Counted from the stretch's first letter, positions 51,864-62,120 are shown. The stretch: DNA of 64,000 bases from Prolixibacteraceae bacterium (GCA_019720755.1 CP081303.1:4088501-4152500); one strand, 5' to 3'. Notes: generated by a model from the letters alone, not told the origin. Translations and numbers: made by a program.

Positions 51864-52946
51864 TCAATTCCCTCCCAAAAATTCATTCTGTTCTTGAAAT
51901 ATCTTTTCCGCTTTTTCCCAAGCTAACGTAGGATCCGTTCTATCCAAACGATGTATGTTTTGATAGATGATCTCTGCGATTTCATCTGTCTCATCTCCAT
52001 ATCGATAGTAGTAGTTTTTCATCAGGGATCTTGAGCTATTAACCTCTTTGTACATATCGTATTTACGATCACATATAGCAATAGTGTCTCTCAGAGACGG
52101 TACTATTTCATGAAGTTTTAGGCATTCATTTTTTAGACCTTTGGTCCATTCAAAAAGATTGTCTAGAGGGAATGATTCTCCAAAGATCATCTGGTCAAAA
52201 ACCTTCGTTTTATTTTCTATTATGGATAGATTGTCCAAGTGTCTTGAAGTAAATATCTTCGGACTAAGAGATTCAAGTATCTCTCTCTCATAGGGTGCGA
52301 TAGATCCCACGACTCTAATCTCTACCTTTTTGTTTCTACATGGTAGAACAAAGACAGTTGCCTCTTTTAGTTGAATATATAGAGGGGAAGGCACTTCACA
52401 CTTGTCTACGAATAATCTTTCGCCAATTTCTTTTGCATATGCCTCTTTTAATGACTTTTTATCCTCTTTTTCAACCGAAACTACAGCTCCTAATTCTTGA
52501 AGTTGACGTATCATTAAAATGATCATACGACTCCAATCTAATCGATATTCAGTAGAAAGTGTAGCATAAGGAAACGCATCAAAGTGGAATTGATCGTAAC
52601 CTTCTAGTTTTTCAACAGGAATACTATAGGACTCTTCATCGTCTGTTTCGCTAAGAAAAACTTGAAAACTAGAAGAGGATAGTTTAGACTTGAATGCCGA
52701 ATGGTGTATGGTCACAACACGTTGAGGGAGTATAAGGTGTGGTGCCAATCTTCGGTATTTACGAATCTCCTTTATTGCAGTTCTACTTGATGCAATATTA
52801 CCAATAGCATGAGGAAATAGATTGCTATAGTAATAGTGTGATTCTCTAACAAGTCCATAGGGTTGAGAAATCTCTACCCTCTCTCCTTCTGCAATCTTTT
52901 GCAGTGTCTCAAGATAGTCTGTGATCCTAAAATCCGTAATATTCAT
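51864..52946 (-). CDS. Hypothetical cytoplasmic protein
   Basis: A 360-residue protein without signal or membrane segments. It opens MNITDFRITDYLETLQKIAEG, has central charged helical and strand mix (FDAFPYATLSTEYRLDWSRM), and ends EKAEKIFQEQNEFLGGN. No recognisable domain or catalytic motif; I cannot assign a family. Single gene between glmS (convergent) and the damaged TonB receptor. Confidence 0.6.
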   Translation of the reverse strand: MNITDFRITDYLETLQKIAEGERVEISQPYGLVRESHYYYSNLFPHAIGNIASSRTAIKEIRKYRRLAPHLILPQRVVTIHHSAFKSKLSSSSFQVFLSETDDEESYSIPVEKLEGYDQFHFDAFPYATLSTEYRLDWSRMIILMIRQLQELGAVVSVEKEDKKSLKEAYAKEIGERLFVDKCEVPSPLYIQLKEATVFVLPCRNKKVEIRVVGSIAPYEREILESLSPKIFTSRHLDNLSIIENKTKVFDQMIFGESFPLDNLFEWTKGLKNECLKLHEIVPSLRDTIAICDRKYDMYKEVNSSRSLMKNYYYRYGDETDEIAEIIYQNIHRLDRTDPTLAWEKAEKIFQEQNEFLGGN

Positions 52947-53126
52947 CGTATAAAAAGTTCCAATTTTTGTAGTTCAAATGTACGATAAAAAAGCATGGAT
53001 AGTAAATATTTCACATTGAGATCTAGGAGCCCCATTAATAGATTTGGCTCTCTCTTTTATAGATGCATAGAACAATCCTCATAGGATTATCTGTTTTATT
53101 TTTGTATAATTCAATGATGGCCTTTG

Positions 53127-54074
53127 TTATTTTTGATAGTCCCATCTCCATACAAAGCCTAAGTAAAAGGTTCGTAATGTATAGTAATTATTATATTTTG
53201 AGTCGAAGTCTTGATCATAGTAAAAAGAGGAGATGTTATGGTTATTTAGGAGATTGTTTACGGAAGCAAAAGCGACCAACGAATGATTCTTATATGCAAT
53301 GTATTTGCTTATCATTACGTCTAATCGATTATAGTGATTGTAACGATTATTATTGTATTGGTTATCGTAAACTGGAATCTTATATTGATTAAATGTTCTT
53401 GTGCTTACAATAGGTGTATATAAAGCTCCTTGTCGTGATTGAAATGATAAAGTCGCAGAGAGACCGTTGCTATTCTTGTATTGCAGAGAACTCTTTATGA
53501 AATAGTCCATATCTCGATCACCTACGTAAGAGTGTTGGTCTATACTCATCTTACTATCTATCCATGTATTGGCAATTTCGAACATCCATTGGTCTCCAAT
53601 AGCCTGTCGATACATCAATTCTACTCCCTTAACCTTTTGACTATCTATCTCTTTATTGTAGTGGACATAGTTCCCTCCTTTCTCTTGTTTCATAAAGAAT
53701 GCAATCCCCAAAGATGTTTTGTATGAAGTGTAGTTGTAGTCTACTGCAAACTGTTGGCTTTGTTGAAGAGTGAAATCATGATGATAGAAATTACTTGGTA
53801 AAGTATTAAAATATTGGCCAGCACTCATGATTAAAGAACTCTTCGAGGAGAAATCAAAGTTTAATGCCGTTTGATATGCGACATAGTTCTCTTCAAAGTT
53901 TACTAGTGTTCGTACTCCGCAGCTTAAATTCATATTGTGCCTTAATGAAACATTTACGAATCCATATAGTTCTATCTTTTTATTCACAGTGGTTATCTCT
54001 GAGATCTCCGTACTATTGGTATTCCAAAGCATATCTATGATCGATCTACCATGAGAATCTTCTTTGTGAAGCAA
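53127..54074 (-). pseudogene. C-terminal remnant of a TonB-dependent receptor
   Basis: Some 315 residues of beta-barrel only: repeated strands such as GVRTLVNFEENYVAYQTALN, RQGALYTPIVSTRTFNQYKI, a near-terminal VNNLLNNHNISSFYY, and a C-terminal FYLGFVWRWDYQK that fits barrel insertion. Signal peptide, plug and over half of the barrel are absent. In frame upstream a stop (TAG at about 54078) follows NWYSL, and the IS element begins within 30 bp. The gene is not expected to yield a functional protein. Confidence 0.78.
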
Positions 54075-54100
54075 TTTCTATAAACTATACCAGTTAAGTA

Positions 54101-55394
54101 GACCAAAATTTGTTCATTTTATGTAATTTTACATATTATGTTGAATTAAAATAAGACTACAAATTGGCAAGACGAAAGATTTTTTACGACCCTCGAACCA
54201 CGACAAATAAATTGGCTTACTATAAAAGTCTGAATGAAAAGTAGAAGCGTCATTTTTTAGCATATGAATACCTAAGTTTAGGCTATGGAAGTCAACGCTA
54301 CTTAGCTGAGGTTTTTCGATGTGGTCGTCAAACGATATTGTCTGGAGTGAAGGAAGTTGAGTCTGAAGATTTTAATCCCCAACACAAAAGAATTCGAAAA
54401 ACTGGAGGAGGTAGAAAAAAAAAGAAGATGAACTAGAAGGTCTTACACATAAGATTTTGTCTTATGTTGCAGATCATATGGAAGGAAGTCCAACGGACCC
54501 AAATGTAAAATGGACTCATCTTCGACCTTGTGATATTGCAACGTTTATTCTAATGAAATATGACATAACACTGTCTAATGGGCAGATTAAAAGAATATTA
54601 AAAAACAACGGTTACTGTCGCCGCAAACCTAGTAAATCGATAAGTACTGGTGAAAGTAAAAATAGAGAAGAACAATTTCATATCATACGAGTTTTAATGT
54701 TGCTGTTTACCAACATGCCACACAATCCAATCATAAGTATAGACACTAAGAAAAAAGAAGTCCTCGGGCAATTAACAAGAGATCAAGGAGTATTATGCAA
54801 AAAAGAAGGAACTCCGAAGGTTTACGATCATGACTATTCATATTTAACAACAGGTAAAGCTATTCCACATGGTATTTATGATATAAAACACAACAATGAT
54901 TATATGTCTATAGGAGACTCGCATGAAACCGCGGAGTTTGTCATTGAGAATTTATTGTGGTGGTGGAACAACTTTGGAGTTTACAATTATCCTGAGGTTA
55001 CACAGATATTGATACTTTGCGATTGCGGTGGAGCCAATGGATATAGGCATCACTTATTCAAAGTACTGTTGCAAGCACTTGCGGCTAAGATCGGACTGAA
55101 AATATCGATAGTGCACTATCCGCCATATTGTTCTAAATATAATCCGATTGAGAGATTGTTATTCTCACAAGTACATAGAAGTTTAAAGGACACTTTATTG
55201 ACAGATGTTAATCAAGTAGCGGATTTGATTGGAAAAACAATAACGAAACAAGGACTTATAGTTCAAGTTAGAGTAGTAGTAAAACAATATCAGACAGGTA
55301 AAAGATCTTCTAAGGAAGACATAGCTGTCAAGAAGATCCTTTACAATAAAAAATTGCCTGATTTATCATATACGATTCTACCTTAAAATGGTCT
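54101..55394 (+). mobile_element. ISAzo13-like insertion sequence, disrupted
   Basis: The element is bounded by short inverted ends (GACCA on the left at 54101, TGGTC on the right at 55389-55393). It contains one transposase gene that is now broken. Exact ends and a target-site duplication could not be fixed. The flanking sequences belong to two different genes, so the insertion was accompanied or followed by a deletion. Confidence 0.7.
54167..55386 (+). pseudogene. ISAzo13-family transposase with stop and frameshift
   Basis: The reading begins LARRKIFYDPRTTTNKLAYY, meets an in-frame TAG (after SLNEK, 54245-54247), continues KRHFLAYEYLSLGYGSQRYL, and then needs a frame change at an A9 run (54415-54423) to join the long frame that runs to 55386. 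That long frame has the DDE triad: SIDTKKKEVLG (Asp), LILCDCGGANG (Asp), and NPIERLLFSQVH (Glu), with the ISAzo13 features GKAIPHGIYDI and HYPPYCSKYNPIE. The frameshift at a poly-A run could be a programmed one, but the stop codon makes the gene inactive unless read through. Confidence 0.82.
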
Positions 55395-55497
55395 TTGTTA
55401 TTTTATTTCTTTCACTATGATGTTTGATGACACGAAGATCTATTTTAATAAAGGTGTTTTGGCTAAAATCCCCTTTTATTTTGATGAAGTTTTGTTT

Positions 55498-55962
55498 TCA
55501 TGACTGTGAGTCGTTACTTTCTACAAAGAATTTTACTGTACGAATATTTCCAAAAACCTCTTCTACCTCGAATTGTTTGGGTACCGTATCTTCTACTATA
55601 ACATCTGGGTTGTTTTTGCGTTTAATCACAAGTTTATAATGACTTCCTTCTTTAGGAGAGCTGTTATGAACGAAAGCATAGGCGTTTTCGTCGTAATGAA
55701 GTGGGATCTTTTTATTTCTATCCTCGATGATGTAGGCTTCCTCAATGTCTTTTGGAGGGATATGAATATTGGGAACACTTTCAGTAAATTGATAGGTGCG
55801 TCCGATACAAACATTCCAAGTTTTTTGAGGTGAGACTATACACTCTACCACTATTTGACTTGGACTGTCGGTAATATATTCACTAGTGACATCTTTTTTA
55901 CATGAAAAAAAGAGTAGAAGCCATAGTATTAAGGCATAATAAGGTTTACTTCTTGAAAGCAT
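55498..55962 (-). pseudogene. DUF4249-family lipoprotein, truncated
   Basis: 154 residues remain. Lipobox LFFSC (Cys21), followed by KKDVTSEYITDSPSQIVVECIVSPQKTW in the manner of DUF4249 N-termini, and VPKQFEVEEVF near the end. Family members usually have about 270-400 residues; here the frame stops at NDSQS about 100 bp before the IS edge. The family is generally encoded beside a TonB receptor, and a receptor remnant lies just beyond the IS, so both genes lost their facing parts in one deletion (inference). Confidence 0.7.
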
Positions 55963-55989
55963 AGAAATTAAATTATGTTATCAAGCATG

Positions 55990-55997
55990 CAAATATA
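55990..55997 (-). promoter_or_regulatory. -7 element upstream of the DUF4249 remnant
   Basis: TATATTTG on the minus strand, a perfect -7 element 28 bp before the start codon; no clear -33. It suggests that the DUF4249 gene was transcribed on its own as well as from the riboswitch leader. Confidence 0.45.
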
Positions 55998-56283
55998 TTA
56001 AAATAAGTGTAGGTAAACAGGGAGCTTTTTAACGATAGAGTGTATTTAACATCTCATTAAGAGTGTATATACCCTTGTTCTTTTCCTTTTCAAGAAGTGA
56101 ATAGAATTGATTTTGTATCAGAATGTTAAATAGAGATGTAAACAACCGACTTGCTGAAGGAGAAGATACAGAGAAGGAGTATATCGTGAGATTATCTGTT
56201 TAGATTCTGGAATAACTCTGCATGTAAAGGATCTTTTATGAAGTCCAAGAATATAAAAAGAGGGTGTTTGTCGAGTATTATAA
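55998..56283. other. Non-coding region between riboswitch terminator and DUF4249 remnant
   Basis: About 290 bp with no credible gene. A short plus-strand frame (27 codons, RDVNNRLAEGEDTEKEYIVR, ending 56203) looks protein-like but is too short to identify and may be a fragment of a lost gene. Confidence 0.35.
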
Positions 56284-56320
56284 AAGAAAAAACCGAAAGC
56301 TATGGAGGTAACTTCCGGTT
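56284..56320 (-). terminator. Terminator of the cobalamin riboswitch leader
   Basis: AACCGGAAG pairs with CTTTCGGTT (one G-U, which works in minus-strand RNA) around 12 nt, followed by a T run. It lies about 100 nt downstream of the aptamer and could be the expression platform. Confidence 0.7.
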
Positions 56321-56423
56321 CTAAACAGTATTTTCGGAAAAGAGATTATGGCAGCAATCTCTTGCTTTGTTTGGTGTAATTAAGTATCACAATATACTTC
56401 ACTCTTACCCCGAAAGCATTTCC

Positions 56424-56607
56424 TATCAGGTCGGTCTTCTGGCTTACAATCTCTTGCAACTACTCCTTCCCATCTCACGATAAAGACAGTGGCTATTGTA
56501 GTGCAATCTCAACCCTATACAAAGGTCTTTGATCGATTACAGCTGCGGGGACAGCTTCCGATTTGAACGGAATTCCCAAACATGGTAAAATATGCTTATA
56601 CCTGATA
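56424..56607 (-). promoter_or_regulatory. Cobalamin (B12) riboswitch aptamer
   Basis: Conserved parts in order on the minus strand: closing stem TATCAGGT, GGGAA, GAAGCTGTCCCCGCAGCTGTAA (shown in part: GCTGTCCCCGCAGC), GCCACTG, GGGAAGG, AAGCCAGAAGACC and closing stem ACCTGATA. All are hallmarks of the AdoCbl class. It would reduce expression of downstream minus-strand genes in the presence of B12. The next gene on that strand is the truncated DUF4249 gene 460 bp away, so its original target is probably missing. Confidence 0.93.
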
Positions 56608-56620
56608 CTACGCAATATAG

Positions 56621-56658
56621 AAAAAAAACCCAATCATTAAAAGTTTTTGAATGATTGG
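56621..56658 (-). terminator. Terminator of the class A PBP gene
   Basis: CCAATCATT pairs with AATGATTGG (10-11-nt loop) followed by eight T on the minus strand. It insulates the PBP gene from the riboswitch just downstream. Confidence 0.92.
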
Positions 56659-56710
56659 TTCCTATATCGTGAACTATTGTATTAAAACTGCTTAAAAAAG
56701 GCTCTTATTA

Positions 56711-59074
56711 CTAAAAGAAATCAGAGGACTCCTCTTCTATGACAGTATTTGTTTTTTGTTCGATCGCCTTTTCAGAATCCTTATCACAGTCAAGGCTTAT
56801 ATTAAACTCTTCTGGTTTTTCGAATTTAGTGTCTTGTGTATATCCTAAAGAGGTGTCGTCATAAACTTGATGCATGAAATATCCATAAATAGGAAGAGCT
56901 AAGTTTGCACCTTGTCCCATTCTAATGTTGTCGAAATGGATACTACGAAGTTTTGCTCCAGTCCATATTCCAGTAACCAACTCAGGAGTAACCCCCATAA
57001 ACCAACCATCGGAATGGTTTTGTGTCGTTCCCGTTTTACCTCCTAGTGCGGCCGTAAATCTACCATACTCTTTGTTCCATCTTAGGCGAGATCCCGTTCC
57101 TTTGTTGACCACACCTTGAAGTAGGTTGATCATTAGATATGCGGTGTTCTTACTGATTGCTTCGTCTCTATATGGTTCGAAGTCGGCAACAATATTTCCA
57201 TTTTTGTCCTCGATGTTTGTAACAAAAATAGGTTTGGTAAAGATTCCTTTGTTTGAGAAACATCCAAAAGCTCCGACCATCTCATAGATTGAAATTTCAG
57301 TAGTACCAAGGAACATAGAAGGAACAGCATCTATTCTACTCGTGATTCCCATCTTTCTCATTACCTTCTTCATTCCTTCCGGATTATATTGTCTCATAAT
57401 CCAAGCAGAGATGTTGTTTACAGAGTTCGCTAACCCCCATTTTAAAGTGACATTTTCGCCATATTTTGCTGAACCCGAGTTTTGAGGAGTCCAAGTGGAA
57501 CCATCAGGAAGGGTAAAGGTATATTCAATATTGAGGGCTTTAGTACATGGAGTCAAGCCATTCTGCATGGCTAATGTATAGAGGAATGGTTTTACCGTAG
57601 ATCCAACCTGACGCTTTCCATCTTTTACCATATCATACATGAAATGACGATAATTAGGTCCTCCGACATAGGCTTTGATATGCCCAGAACGTGGATCGTA
57701 AGTCATCATTGCAGATCGTAAGAAGCTCATATCATATTTAATAGAATCAAGAGGAGACATAATGGTGTCGATATCTCCTCTCCAAGAGAATACCGTCATT
57801 TGGGTTGGTTTCTTGAAGTCCTCCATTATCTGATCAAACTTTTTCCCTTTGTTTTTTAGGACACGGTAACGCTCACTCTGTTTGATGGACATCTTAAGAA
57901 TCCCATTGATCTCGTCGTTAGAAAGATCGTTAGAGAAAGGCGGATGGTTATAATGCTTAAGGTTTTTGAAAAATGCAGGCTGTAGATTGACAGAAAGGTG
58001 TTTTTTTACAGCATTCTCTGCATACATCTGAATCTTAGAGTTTAGGGTTGCATGGATCTTTAGTCCATCCTTATATAGGTTGTATGGAGATCCGTCCATC
58101 TTACGGTTTTTATAACACCATCCAAAAAGAGGGTTGTTGTTCCACTCGTTAAGATCCTCTTTGAACTTTTGATCTTGCCAAGAAGCATAGTTCTTTCTCT
58201 CTGGTTTTTTGTGTTGCATGATTGTACGCAGATACTCCGTAAAATAGGTTCCAACTCCCACTTTAAAATCTTCTTTCTGATATTTTAATCCTAGATCTTT
58301 CTTTTGTAGATCCTTCTTTTGTCCTTCAGTAATATAGCCATATTTATACATTTGTTTTAGAACCACATTTCGACGCTCTTTCACCATTTTGGGTCTTCTC
58401 AATGGATTATAAAGAGCGGAGTTTTTTGCCATTCCAACTAGCATTGCCGACTGCTCTATTGTTAGTTTATCAGGAGTGGTACTAAAATAAATATGCGCTG
58501 CAGATTTGATTCCAACAGCCAAATTCAAGAAGTCGTATTTATTTAGGTACATCTTGATGATCTCTTCTTTGGTGAAGTTTCTCTCTAAACGTATGGCAAT
58601 CACCCACTCTCTAAACTTACGAATTACAAGCTCTATCTTATGGTCAAATTTTTCTCTCGGGAATAGCATTTTGGCTAACTGTTGAGATAATGTACTACCT
58701 CCGCCAGCATTTTCATTCCCTGTGGCGACCCCTTTGACTACACGAAAAAGACCAATAAGGTCTATTCCTGAATGATCATAGAAACGAGAATCCTCTGTGG
58801 CAATCAGTGCATTTATGGTATTAGGACTAATATCTTGATAATCTACATTAGATCTATTTCGATAGAAAAACTTTCGTAATAGTACGCTGTCTTCGGAATA
58901 AACCTCTGATGCATAACTATTTGGAGGTGTTTCGAGTTCTTCAAGAGTTGGCATGTATCCCATCCATCCTGCAGAAATTCCATAGAAAAAGACCACAAGT
59001 CCAATAATACCACTGGCAATAATAGCCCAAAAAATTATGATGTATTTTTTAAAAGAAGAGATCTGTTCTTTCAT
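56711..59074 (-). CDS. Class A penicillin-binding protein 1A
   Basis: A 787-residue bifunctional peptidoglycan synthase. Membrane anchor at residues 11-33. Glycosyltransferase domain: catalytic Glu94 in ATEDSRFYDHSGID, GGGSTLSQQLAKML. Transpeptidase domain: active Ser492 in GSTVK, SVNN (LANSVNNIS) and KTGTT. An extra region of roughly 100 residues (about 275-380) between the two domains is common in Bacteroidota homologues. It polymerises and crosslinks the cell wall outside the inner membrane. Divergent from topA. Confidence 0.96.
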   Translation of the reverse strand: MKEQISSFKKYIIIFWAIIASGIIGLVVFFYGISAGWMGYMPTLEELETPPNSYASEVYSEDSVLLRKFFYRNRSNVDYQDISPNTINALIATEDSRFYDHSGIDLIGLFRVVKGVATGNENAGGGSTLSQQLAKMLFPREKFDHKIELVIRKFREWVIAIRLERNFTKEEIIKMYLNKYDFLNLAVGIKSAAHIYFSTTPDKLTIEQSAMLVGMAKNSALYNPLRRPKMVKERRNVVLKQMYKYGYITEGQKKDLQKKDLGLKYQKEDFKVGVGTYFTEYLRTIMQHKKPERKNYASWQDQKFKEDLNEWNNNPLFGWCYKNRKMDGSPYNLYKDGLKIHATLNSKIQMYAENAVKKHLSVNLQPAFFKNLKHYNHPPFSNDLSNDEINGILKMSIKQSERYRVLKNKGKKFDQIMEDFKKPTQMTVFSWRGDIDTIMSPLDSIKYDMSFLRSAMMTYDPRSGHIKAYVGGPNYRHFMYDMVKDGKRQVGSTVKPFLYTLAMQNGLTPCTKALNIEYTFTLPDGSTWTPQNSGSAKYGENVTLKWGLANSVNNISAWIMRQYNPEGMKKVMRKMGITSRIDAVPSMFLGTTEISIYEMVGAFGCFSNKGIFTKPIFVTNIEDKNGNIVADFEPYRDEAISKNTAYLMINLLQGVVNKGTGSRLRWNKEYGRFTAALGGKTGTTQNHSDGWFMGVTPELVTGIWTGAKLRSIHFDNIRMGQGANLALPIYGYFMHQVYDDTSLGYTQDTKFEKPEEFNISLDCDKDSEKAIEQKTNTVIEEESSDFF

Positions 59075-59100
59075 TTTTGATTCTTTATTATCCTACTTTT

Positions 59101-59108
59101 CAAAGATA
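59101..59108 (-). promoter_or_regulatory. -7 promoter element of the PBP gene
   Basis: TATCTTTG on the minus strand (perfect); no convincing -33. The transcription start would be about 20 nt before the ATG. Confidence 0.5.
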
Positions 59109-59197
59109 ATTAATTATATTCAAGAAGTTGAAAATATTGAATCTTTGGAGGCTTAAAACAGATATTTTTGATATTTTGTAATAAACGCAAACGTTTT

Positions 59198-59229
59198 TTT
59201 GATGAACGTGTTGCTTTTTCGTTACTTTG
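59198..59229 (+). promoter_or_regulatory. Promoter of topA
   Basis: TTTG, 20 bp, TTACTTTG (one mismatch). Transcription would start about 30 nt before the chosen topA ATG, which also supports that start. Confidence 0.6.
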
Positions 59230-59267
59230 TGAATAGTATTTTAGCTGATATTTCAAATCCGTTTCAG

Positions 59268-61724
59268 ATGAAGGAAGAAAATCTGGTAATAGTCGAGTCA
59301 CCAGCCAAAGCGAAGACCATAGAGAAATTTCTTGGTAAAGATTTCTTGGTCATGTCAAGTTTCGGACATATCCGAGACCTTGATAAAAAGGACTTTGGGA
59401 TTGACTTGAAAAATAATTATATACCACGCTATGTGGTTTCAGAAGATAAAAAAAAGGTAGTTGCTGAATTAAAGAAAGCAGCGAAGAACGCGAAAACTAT
59501 ATGGATCGCATCCGATGAGGACCGTGAAGGGGAAGCAATTGGATGGCATCTTATGGAAGTACTTGGTCTTAGTCCTGATACGACTAAACGTATTGTATTT
59601 CATGAGATTACCAAGAGTGCGATTACCAAAGCGATAGATAATCCAAGACTATTGGATCTAAATCTGGTAGATGCCCAACAGGCTCGTCGTATTTTGGATC
59701 GATTGGTAGGTTTTGAGATCTCTCCTGTTCTTTGGAAGAAGGTAAAACCCTCTCTTTCGGCAGGTCGTGTTCAGTCTGTTGCTGTGAGACTTATTGTAGA
59801 TCAAGAGCGAGAAATCCAGAAATTTCAGCCTACTTCTGCATATCGTGTCACTTCACTTTTTCATACAGAAGATGAAAAAGTGGGGAGCTCAGAGTTAAAG
59901 GCAGAACTTTCAACTCGTTTTAAAACTTTTGATGAGACGAAGCATTTCTTAGACCAATGTAATGGTGCATCGTTCCATATTGAATCAATTGTTAAAAAGC
60001 CTGCGAAGAAATCACCAACGCCACCTTTTATTACTTCTACGTTGCAGCAAGAGGCAAGTCGTAAACTTGGTTTTCCTGTAAGTATGACTATGTCCGTTGC
60101 TCAAAAGCTATATGAGGCTGGAAAAATTACTTATATGCGTACCGACTCGACAAACCTTTCACAGTTGGCTTTAGATGCTGCGAAAGAGACTATTGTGGAG
60201 AAGTATGGTGATAAGTATTATCACTTAAGAACATTTAAGACTAAGGCCAAAGGTGCACAGGAAGCTCACGAGGCAATCCGTCCTACTTATATGAATCAGG
60301 CTACTGTACCTGGTACACCGCAAGAACAAAAGCTATATGAGTTGATATGGAAAAGAACCATTGCTTCTCAAATGGCAGATGCCAAACTAGAACGAACCAC
60401 CGTGAAAATCGGTGTTTCAGGAACAGATGAGCATTTTGTCGCAACAGGTGAGATCCTTGTTTTTGATGGTTTCTTAAGTGTGTATCTTGAATCTACAGAC
60501 GATGAAGGGCAAGAGAATCCAATTCACAAGGGGTTATTGCCACCTTTGAATGAGGGGGAAGTGTTGGTTCCATCTGAGATCGTTGGAACGCAGCGTTTTA
60601 CCCAGAAGCCTCCTCGATTTACAGAGGCAAGTTTGGTACGAAAACTTGAAGAACAGGGTATTGGACGTCCTTCTACTTATGCTCCGACCATTACAACAAT
60701 ACAGAATAGAAACTATATTGTAAAAGAAGATCGTGATGGGACTGAACGTGAGTATCAACGTTTATTGCTTCAAGATGGTCATCTAGATTCCGAGACTTGT
60801 ACTGAGATTACTGGTGCTGAGAGAGGAAAGCTATTCCCAACTGATATTGGGTTGGTTGTAAATGATTTCTTGGTGAAGAACTTTGACTCTATTGTCGACT
60901 ATAAGTTTACAGCAAAGGTTGAAAAGGAGTTTGATGAGATTGCGGAAGGTAAGCGTGTGTGGAACGAAATGATAGATGAATTCTATGTGCCATTTCATGC
61001 TAATATCGAAGATGTAATTGAAAATTCAGAACGATCTTCAGGAGAGCGTATCTTGGGTGTTGATCCGAAGACCGAAAAGCCTGTCTCTGTTCGTATTGGA
61101 CGTTATGGACCAATGGCACAACTTGGTGAATCAAAAGAGGATAGCGAAGAGAAACCTCAGTTTGCAAGCTTGAGACATGGTCAAAGTATTGAAACAATTA
61201 CCCTAGAGGAGGCTTTAGATCTATTTAAATTGCCTCGTCAACTTGGAGAATACGAAGAAAAGGTGGTGACTGTAAGTGTCGGAAGATTTGGTCCTTATGT
61301 GCGCCATGATAGTAAATTTGTCTCTTTAAAGAAAGACGTAGACGATCCGCTTACGATTGAATTGGATCGTGCTGTAGAGTTGATCGAGGAAAAAAGAGAG
61401 AAAGATAGAAAAGCACTATTGAAAACTTTCGAGGAAGATGTCGATTTGAGAGTAATTATGGGACGTTGGGGACCATATATTGCTTACCAAAAGTCGAACT
61501 ATAAGATTCCTAAGGATACAGTAGTCGAAGATTTATCGTTCGAAGACTGTATGAAGGTTGTCGAAGAAGGACCAAAGCCTAAAAAAGCTGCTGCAAAAAA
61601 GACGGCAACGAAGAAGGCTGCTACTAAAAAGACTACCACCAAAAAGACAACGAAGACTACAGCTGCAAAAAAGACTGTAACGAAAAAGAAAACGACTACA
61701 AAGAGTAGTTCGGAAAAGAAATAG
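59268..61724 (+). CDS. topA: DNA topoisomerase I
   Basis: The enzyme has 818 residues from the start MKEENLVIVESPAKAKTIEK; a reading from 59199 includes the promoter and is rejected. TOPRIM domain with ASDEDREGEA (residues 81-90), active-site Tyr289 in GKITYMRTDSTNLS. The C-terminal part holds two 'RxGRYGPMAQLG/VGRFGPYVRHD' repeats and a third WGPYIAYQ repeat without zinc cysteines, then a Lys/Ala/Thr-rich tail (last 50 residues) like histone-H1-type tails. It removes negative supercoils. Its promoter lies in the divergent region with the PBP gene. Confidence 0.96.
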   Translation: MKEENLVIVESPAKAKTIEKFLGKDFLVMSSFGHIRDLDKKDFGIDLKNNYIPRYVVSEDKKKVVAELKKAAKNAKTIWIASDEDREGEAIGWHLMEVLGLSPDTTKRIVFHEITKSAITKAIDNPRLLDLNLVDAQQARRILDRLVGFEISPVLWKKVKPSLSAGRVQSVAVRLIVDQEREIQKFQPTSAYRVTSLFHTEDEKVGSSELKAELSTRFKTFDETKHFLDQCNGASFHIESIVKKPAKKSPTPPFITSTLQQEASRKLGFPVSMTMSVAQKLYEAGKITYMRTDSTNLSQLALDAAKETIVEKYGDKYYHLRTFKTKAKGAQEAHEAIRPTYMNQATVPGTPQEQKLYELIWKRTIASQMADAKLERTTVKIGVSGTDEHFVATGEILVFDGFLSVYLESTDDEGQENPIHKGLLPPLNEGEVLVPSEIVGTQRFTQKPPRFTEASLVRKLEEQGIGRPSTYAPTITTIQNRNYIVKEDRDGTEREYQRLLLQDGHLDSETCTEITGAERGKLFPTDIGLVVNDFLVKNFDSIVDYKFTAKVEKEFDEIAEGKRVWNEMIDEFYVPFHANIEDVIENSERSSGERILGVDPKTEKPVSVRIGRYGPMAQLGESKEDSEEKPQFASLRHGQSIETITLEEALDLFKLPRQLGEYEEKVVTVSVGRFGPYVRHDSKFVSLKKDVDDPLTIELDRAVELIEEKREKDRKALLKTFEEDVDLRVIMGRWGPYIAYQKSNYKIPKDTVVEDLSFEDCMKVVEEGPKPKKAAAKKTATKKAATKKTTTKKTTKTTAAKKTVTKKKTTTKSSSEKK

Positions 61725-61747
61725 TCTCTGTTGTAAGAATATTATAT

Positions 61748-61786
61748 AAAAGAGGATGTCCATTGTTTGTTGGACATCCTCTTTTT
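61748..61786. terminator. Terminator of topA
   Basis: A perfect 14-bp stem (AAAGAGGATGTCCA with TGGACATCCTCTTT), 8-nt loop, T run on the plus strand. Confidence 0.93.
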
Positions 61787-62038
61787 ATGTGTCTATCTCA
61801 TATTGCTTCTTCACTTTGCACTACTTCCTCTGTTTTGGAGGTGATTATTAGGTAATGCCTACGAGGATTCTAGAACCGAAGAATGGATACTACAAGGGGT
61901 TTATATCCTTAAAACTATATGATTATCTCCACAAGATTACTCATGCATAGAGTGTATGCTTGGGGATCTGTGTGTTCATCCAATGCTGTTTAAAGGTTGT
62001 TTGATAGTAACTATGTTCATGGTTGCTTAGAATCTCCT

Positions 62039-62120
62039 CCATGGTTTGTCTATCGATTTTCCATCAAATCGATGGAGAATCGGTGGACAAACCATGGACG
62101 AAGTATGGACAAACCATGGA
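62039..62120. repeat. Nested repeats of GACAAACCATGG
   Basis: CCATGGTTTGTC (62039-62050) is inverted at 62086-62097, and a direct copy follows at 62108-62119. Between the arms ATCGATTT/AAATCGAT form a second stem. No T run; origin unknown. Confidence 0.5.

Noticed and set aside
53063-53392. 109-codon plus-strand frame over the TonB receptor remnant
   Set aside because: It lies antisense to the clear barrel coding sequence ending FVWRWDYQK.
54415-54423. Programmed frameshifting at the A9 run in the transposase
   Set aside because: Possible in principle, but an upstream in-frame TAG already breaks the gene, so decay is the simpler explanation.
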